NCBI GenBank assembly: GCA_034114085.1 | Contig: JAXEWB010000090.1 | Span: forward strand, 1 to 64,000 | Direction: 5' to 3' | Source: Spiro-02 sp034114085 | Lineage (GTDB): Bacteria; Spirochaetota; Spirochaetia; Sphaerochaetales; Sphaerochaetaceae | Length of the DNA stretch: 64,000 nt | Shown: positions 59,949 through 64,000 of the stretch, piece after piece | How positions within the stretch are numbered: the first letter of the stretch is position 1 | Layout: each line of letters begins with the position of its first letter | Made by a program: the position numbers and the translations under genes | Notes under the pieces: model-generated | What the model was told of the DNA's origin: nothing | The model's input: only the letters and a program-made list of their open reading frames with translations | The model's database searches: none

Positions 59949-60347
59949 CTACCTGTCCGACATACTGTTACGGAACACTTGCGCAAGATCCGTATCATCG
60001 GAGCCAGAGCCGTCCGATCCGCCGCGGGAATGGATATACCGAATCCGCCGCGGGAACGCCATACGGATATGCAGGGCTCGCGCCCATTGGACATAACCGC
60101 ATTCAGGAGGAAGATACGATGCGGTCATGGCCTTCCATACGGAAACCTTCCTGCATCGATTGCTTTGGGAAAAACGTTCATAATAAATCTTGCACTGCCG
60201 GGTAGCGGGGTCGAAATGCTCACACCAAGAATCGAGGTCTATGACAAGCTGTCGGCCATAGACCGCCTTCTCATGACAGCATAGGCCGCAACAATGGCAT
60301 TTTGATTCCCAGGACGAGGTATTCGTCCTTCCACAGACAGTACACAT
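59949..60347 (-). CDS. YkgJ/UPF0260-like cysteine-cluster protein
   Basis: A 132-residue protein rich in Cys: MCTVCGRTNTS, CHCCGLCCHEKAVYGRQ, WCEHFDPATRQCKIYYER and NRCRK, the arrangement of the YkgJ-type 'Zn- or iron-chelating' family. Tail residues after about 100 (SRGGSDGSGSDDTD) are low-complexity. Start ATG overlaps the surE TAA (TAATG), so translation is coupled. Metal and role are not proved; located in the operon after surE. Confidence 0.8.
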   Translation of the reverse strand: MCTVCGRTNTSSWESKCHCCGLCCHEKAVYGRQLVIDLDSWCEHFDPATRQCKIYYERFSQSNRCRKVSVWKAMTASYLPPECGYVQWARALHIRMAFPRRIRYIHSRGGSDGSGSDDTDLAQVFRNSMSDR

Positions 60348-61159
60348 TATTTTTCACACTCGGACATCGCACGCAACGCCAGACAGGCGTCAACGGCGGT
60401 AGCTGGCAGAACCTGCAACGCCGTAACGGAAATGTCACCGTCAACGACAATCGAAAAATCAGTGTGCATGGTATCGCAACGCAAGTCAGGAGCCACCCCG
60501 CCACGCAAACGAAAGACGGAACGCTCCAACGCGGTGGAAGTGCCGAAATGGGTACCGCTTGTATCAAAGACATGTTCAGATGGAGTTTCGCACCGTTCTA
60601 CGGAATCATAGTATTCCAGATGCCCGAGGTTTCCTACCCGCCAGGAACGCTGGTTCGGCTTTGGCGGCACATTGATGTTCACCAATGTATCGGAATCGCA
60701 TAGCGGAAGAAACCGCTCAAGGTGCTCCACCAGAAACATCGCGGCCTGAGAGAACGGATAGACTTTATCCTGATCGCACATGGCAGAAATGGCGATCGCG
60801 GGGATACCCATCAACGCAGCCTCGCTTGCAGCGCCGACCGTTCCCGAATACAGGATGTCGGTACTGAGGTTGTATCCATGGTTGATGCCGCTGATCACCA
60901 CATCAGGAGAAACCGGGACTGCTTCGCCTTTCAGCCCGTAGAGGATGCAGTCCGCGGGAGAACCGCTGCAATGATATGAACGGTCAGCGTACTTGGTAAC
61001 GAAAACATCTCCCCGGAGCGTCATGGAATGACTGGTGGCGCTTCGTTGATTGGAAGGGGCGCAAACCCAGACTTCATGACCGGCGGCAAGCAAAGAAGTC
61101 CTCAATGTGTTGATACCGAGGCTCTCATATCCATCATCGTTCGTCAATAGAATCCGCAT
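60347..61159 (-). CDS. surE: 5'/3'-nucleotidase SurE
   Basis: Metal-dependent nucleoside monophosphatase of 270 residues. The N-terminal metal motif is MRILLTNDDGYESLGINTL (DD), followed by VCAPSNQRSATSHSMTL with the family Ser/Asn, and SGINHGYNLSTDILYSGTVGAASEAALMGIPAIA near 95-128. The C-terminal part fits the family. It overlaps the galactokinase-like gene by 26 bases and the YkgJ-like gene by one, so these three form one operon. Confidence 0.93.
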   Translation of the reverse strand: MRILLTNDDGYESLGINTLRTSLLAAGHEVWVCAPSNQRSATSHSMTLRGDVFVTKYADRSYHCSGSPADCILYGLKGEAVPVSPDVVISGINHGYNLSTDILYSGTVGAASEAALMGIPAIAISAMCDQDKVYPFSQAAMFLVEHLERFLPLCDSDTLVNINVPPKPNQRSWRVGNLGHLEYYDSVERCETPSEHVFDTSGTHFGTSTALERSVFRLRGGVAPDLRCDTMHTDFSIVVDGDISVTALQVLPATAVDACLALRAMSECEK

Positions 61160-62333
61160 CGCATATAACAGGCATCACCTTGGCGCATCCTTGTGGCTGA
61201 TAAATCATCCAACGAGGATGGAAACCGAAGATATGCTCATATTCCTCCAGACGGTCAAGATACACGGGAAGCACAGTCTCATCGAGCAATATCATGATAG
61301 TACCGCTCAGACCATTGGAAACAAGACCGGCTCCCAGACAACCGGGAATCTCGGAGGCTCGTTTCGTCAGCCAGTCCACTTCCGGACAGGTGATCTCCAT
61401 GAGATCGCGCAAGCCGGCTTGCATCCGACTTATCGTCTTACCATACAATACAGCATCTTTTTGTGCAAGCTGGACAGAGCCCTCAGTCGCCAAACGGGAC
61501 TCGGCGAGGACGTAGCTACAGATATGGCGGGAATCCTCATCCAACGGGACGGTACGCTCCTTCAATTCATTTTCAGGAAAGTCCCGGATCGGACCGGAAG
61601 GACACTGCTGCCGCAACCGTGCGAAAGCGTCCTTTGTCGCAAGCCGACGATGCATCATTTCCTCACGCATCGCATGCGGCGGAATACGGCTCTCCACGAT
61701 GATTCCCAGCGGCGAATTCTTTTCATGGAACGGATAGTCGAAATAGGAATAGCTGACATGCTGCAGATCGAACAACATCAGCTTGCCCTCCTTACCGTTG
61801 AGCATGGTCAGGAGATCCGCGATCCGACAGGTTTCATTGTTGAAGGAGGTATTCGCAAGATAGGAGATACGCAACATCGCCGCCTGATCTAGCGAAAGGG
61901 ACATCAATTCGTCCAACGCCATGACCGTACCCAATGCGAGCGCACCCGAAACTGTAATATTGTCACAGTGAAGCAATTCACCGCCCACAGTGACATTCAA
62001 CCCCGGAAGCACCACCCCATCGCTTACCAGTTCCGCAATCACCCCTTTGATGAAATTACCCCAACGGTCCTCCTTGCGGAACTTGATGTTGCCCAAGGAA
62101 AACCGCTTGCGGTCGTTGAGCGTGGCGTTATAGAGGCGGACCATTTGGTCGTCCCGGATGGAAACCGCTATTTGCAACGCCTGCTCTCCGGTTCCAGTGA
62201 TACAGTGTCCCTTGCAATAATCGGAAAAAATACCAAGCAGCGTATAGACCCCAGGCACCCGTACCAATACCTTCGGCATATCACCATATTCTTTCTGATG
62301 GTACAATCTTATATTATCCACACATGCACCCAT
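61134..62333 (-). CDS. Degenerate galactokinase-like GHMP-fold protein
   Basis: A 399-residue protein aligning by eye along galactokinase: VRVPGVYTLLGIFSDYCKGHCITG for the GRVNLIGEHTDYNGG signature, DNITVSGALALGTVMAL for the ATP loop (normally GAGLSSSAAL), and CRIADLLTMLNGKEGKLMLFD where the catalytic Asp of GIMDQ seems kept. The signature Arg, Glu-His and the Ser-rich nucleotide loop are lost, so phosphoryl transfer is doubtful. The frame to 62417 crosses a terminator; ATG 62333 is chosen. Perhaps a regulatory or binding protein derived from galactokinase. Confidence 0.72.
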   Translation of the reverse strand: MGACVDNIRLYHQKEYGDMPKVLVRVPGVYTLLGIFSDYCKGHCITGTGEQALQIAVSIRDDQMVRLYNATLNDRKRFSLGNIKFRKEDRWGNFIKGVIAELVSDGVVLPGLNVTVGGELLHCDNITVSGALALGTVMALDELMSLSLDQAAMLRISYLANTSFNNETCRIADLLTMLNGKEGKLMLFDLQHVSYSYFDYPFHEKNSPLGIIVESRIPPHAMREEMMHRRLATKDAFARLRQQCPSGPIRDFPENELKERTVPLDEDSRHICSYVLAESRLATEGSVQLAQKDAVLYGKTISRMQAGLRDLMEITCPEVDWLTKRASEIPGCLGAGLVSNGLSGTIMILLDETVLPVYLDRLEEYEHIFGFHPRWMIYQPQGCAKVMPVICDADSIDER

Positions 62334-62395
62334 GACCAGCCCGACCCCTGAGGAATATATGCGTAATTTTAGGGTATGCAATCCGATAATGCAAC

Positions 62396-62428
62396 AAAAA
62401 ACCGCCCTGTTGAACAAGGCGGTTTTTT
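62396..62428. terminator. Strong bidirectional intrinsic terminator
   Basis: AAAAAACCGCC pairs with GGCGGTTTTTT around CTGTTGAACAA. On the minus strand it ends the rho/rpmE transcript before the galactokinase-like gene. Confidence 0.9.
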
Positions 62429-62454
62429 CGGACCATGTACAATGTCTCGATTCC

Positions 62455-62658
62455 TCAGTCTTTGATACCGTATCTCTTCTTGAAGCGTTCGACGCGACCA
62501 GTGGTATCGACCAGCTTCTGAGTACCGGTAAAGAAGGGGTGACAAGCGGAACAGATTTCCACCTCGAGATTCTTGGCAGTGGACTTAGTCTTAATCACAT
62601 TGCCACAGGAGCAGCGAATTTCTTGCAACTCGTATTTAGGATGAATTCCTTCTTTCAT
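62455..62658 (-). CDS. rpmE: 50S ribosomal protein L31 (zinc type)
   Basis: A 67-residue large-subunit ribosomal protein, MKEGIHPKYELQEIRCSCGN... with Zn ligands in CSCG and CSACH and the typical HPFFTGTQKLVDTTGRVERFKKRYG tail. GGAGG 9 bases before ATG 62658 decides the start. It lies between rho and a strong terminator, an arrangement common in spirochaetes and Firmicutes. The Cys-containing form suggests growth with adequate zinc. Confidence 0.96.
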   Translation of the reverse strand: MKEGIHPKYELQEIRCSCGNVIKTKSTAKNLEVEICSACHPFFTGTQKLVDTTGRVERFKKRYGIKD

Positions 62659-62741
62659 AATACTTTCCTCCAGTAATATGTGGTATCCGCTGATACGGCG
62701 CAAGGGCCTTCACAGCGGACAGCTTTCCAATATACCGCGTT

Positions 62742-64000
62742 CTAAAATGCGGGCGCCTGCGGAGACCCTGTATTCATAGAGCGCAGGAACGCTTCATTGT
62801 TCTTTGTTTTACGCATTTTGTCAATGAGGAACTCAGTAAGTTCAATATCTTCCATACTATTAATCGCATTCCTCAAGACCCAAATTTTCGCAGTCTCCTC
62901 AGGAGAGAGCAAAAGATCCTCACGGCGCGTACCGGACTTCTTGATATTGATCGCAGGGAAAAGCCTTCGGTCGGACATACGGCGATCCAAGACGATTTCG
63001 TTGTTACCTGTTCCCTTGAATTCTTCAAAGATAACCTCATCCATCCTTGAACCGGTCTCGATCAACGCAGAAGCGATAATCGTCAGACTACCGCCGTTCT
63101 CGATATTGCGCGCCGCGCCGAAGAATCTCTTTGGCTTGTGCAGAGCATTCGAATCTACGCCGCCGGACAGTATCTTGCCGGATGCGGGAACGGTCTGGTT
63201 GTAGGCCCGGGCGAGGCGTGTGATGGAATCAAGCAAGATCACGACATCCTTGTGGTGCTCAACCAGGCGTTTGGCTTTCTCGATGACCATCTCCGCGACG
63301 GTGACATGCCTTGTGGCCTGTTCGTCGAAGGTGGAGGCTATGACCTCTCCCTTGATGTGGCGGCGCATGTCGGTGACTTCCTCGGGACGCTCATCGACGA
63401 GCAATACCATCAAATAGACCTCAGGATGGTTCGTCGTGATGGCGTTCGCAATCTTCTGCAACAGGACGGTCTTGCCGGTTCGCGGCGGCGCGGTAATCAG
63501 AGAGCGCTGCCCCTTTCCTATCGGGCAGAACAGGTTGATGATCCTCGTTGAGATATCGCCGTCCTCCGTCTCCAGGTTCAGGCGTTCATCGGGGAACAAC
63601 GGCGTCAGGCTGTCGAAGCTGGAGCGGGTTTTCGCCACCGCGGGAGAATCGCCGTTCACGCTGACGACCCGCAGAATCGCGAAGAACCGTTCATTGTCCT
63701 TCGGGGAGCGAATCTGTCCCTCGACGGTGTCGCCGGTCTTGAGGCTGAACAGCTTGATCTGGGACTGCGAGATATAAATATCCTCAGGGCCGGAAAGGTA
63801 GTTGTTCAACTCTGAGCGAAGAAATCCATATCCGTCTGGAAGGATTTCCAGCGTACCGTACGCAAAAATAACCCCGCCCTGGGCCGCATGGCTCTTGAGG
63901 ATCTCAAGTATCACATCCTGCTTCTTCAGGTCGGTGAGCCAGTCGGGATCCATGCCGAAACCGATGGCCTTCTGCCGAAGCTCGTCCATCGGCATGACGG
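62742..64000 (-). CDS. rho: Transcription termination factor Rho (partial, 5' end outside window)
   Basis: Hexameric RNA helicase that ends transcription. The window holds at least 417 residues: N-terminal DELRQKAIGFGMDPDWLTDLKKQDVILEIL, cold-shock RNA-binding GTLEILPDGYGFLRS (RNP1), Walker A TAPPRTGKTVLLQK near 171, ELDERPEEVTDMRR, Walker B VILLDSITRLARAYN near 255 and the Q/R-loop region SGGVDSNALHKPKRFFGAARNIE. An ATG at 63995 is in frame, but the frame stays open to the edge, and many spirochaete Rho proteins have an N-terminal extension, so the start may lie beyond. rpmE follows after 83 bases. Confidence 0.95.
   Translation of the reverse strand, partial: VMPMDELRQKAIGFGMDPDWLTDLKKQDVILEILKSHAAQGGVIFAYGTLEILPDGYGFLRSELNNYLSGPEDIYISQSQIKLFSLKTGDTVEGQIRSPKDNERFFAILRVVSVNGDSPAVAKTRSSFDSLTPLFPDERLNLETEDGDISTRIINLFCPIGKGQRSLITAPPRTGKTVLLQKIANAITTNHPEVYLMVLLVDERPEEVTDMRRHIKGEVIASTFDEQATRHVTVAEMVIEKAKRLVEHHKDVVILLDSITRLARAYNQTVPASGKILSGGVDSNALHKPKRFFGAARNIENGGSLTIIASALIETGSRMDEVIFEEFKGTGNNEIVLDRRMSDRRLFPAINIKKSGTRREDLLLSPEETAKIWVLRNAINSMEDIELTEFLIDKMRKTKNNEAFLRSMNTGSPQAPAF

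Overview
The window looks like chromosome of a spirochaete, most likely of the Sphaerochaeta type. Four substrate-binding proteins carry the short signal peptides ending in ...GGSAEK, ...NGSAET, ...QGASEK or ...NGNSEN that are typical of that group. Anaerobic sugar metabolism dominates, and core genes such as nifS/nifU, rho, rpmE, surE and a TGS-type nucleoside kinase have spirochaete-like forms. The genus is inferred from recall of these features, not from a database comparison.

Layout. (1) 1-15.7 kb, GC-rich: a glycan-degradation locus on the minus strand. In transcription order it has two LplB/LplC-type permeases, a large solute-binding protein, a GH95 fucosidase-like enzyme, a heparinase II/III-like lyase, two Cys-type sulfatases and a GH88 unsaturated glucuronyl hydrolase that runs off the left edge. 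A membrane-anchored AraC regulator and a small F5/8-type carbohydrate-binding protein are divergent. The enzymes lack signal peptides, so a sulfated, fucosylated, uronate-containing oligosaccharide is probably imported whole and dismantled in the cytoplasm. (2) 15.9-18.9 kb: defence/mobile debris (XRE regulator with truncated PIN gene, AlbA_2/Schlafen-type ATPase, decayed small genes). (3) 18.9-27.1 kb, AT-rich: a sugar operon with AraC regulator, enolase-superfamily dehydratase, ABC importer, two intact and one broken Gfo/Idh/MocA oxidoreductase and an HbpS/UPF0303-like protein. (4) 27.1-32.4 kb: a patchwork of a foreign gene, an exported hypothetical protein, a Phd-Doc toxin-antitoxin pair, an AAA/DUF4143 ATPase and transposase remnants. 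(5) 32.5-39.2 kb: DeoR regulator, class II aldolase, PfkB kinase and an Afu/Fbp-type ABC importer, suggesting use of imported sugar phosphate. It ends in an IS256 transposase fragment beside a tRNA(CAU). (6) 40-50.7 kb, GC-rich: housekeeping-like genes (ZIP transporter, YihY, alpha/beta hydrolase, YfcE, aldehyde:ferredoxin oxidoreductase, TGS-uridine kinase, Zn ribbon, MgtC, lipoprotein amidohydrolase). (7) 51-57.5 kb, AT-richer: LacI regulator facing a second Afu/Fbp-type ABC operon with a PHP phosphatase and a TIM-barrel isomerase; matching palindromes lie at both promoters. (8) 58-64 kb: nifS-nifU, then rho-rpmE-(degenerate galactokinase)-surE-ykgJ on the minus strand.

The strongest leads are the cytoplasmic sulfated-glycan route, two Afu-type importers tied to sugar-phosphate enzymes, hairpins just behind three of the four binding-protein genes, the shared LacI operator candidate, the tRNA-side composition break and the galactokinase homologue that has lost catalytic motifs.
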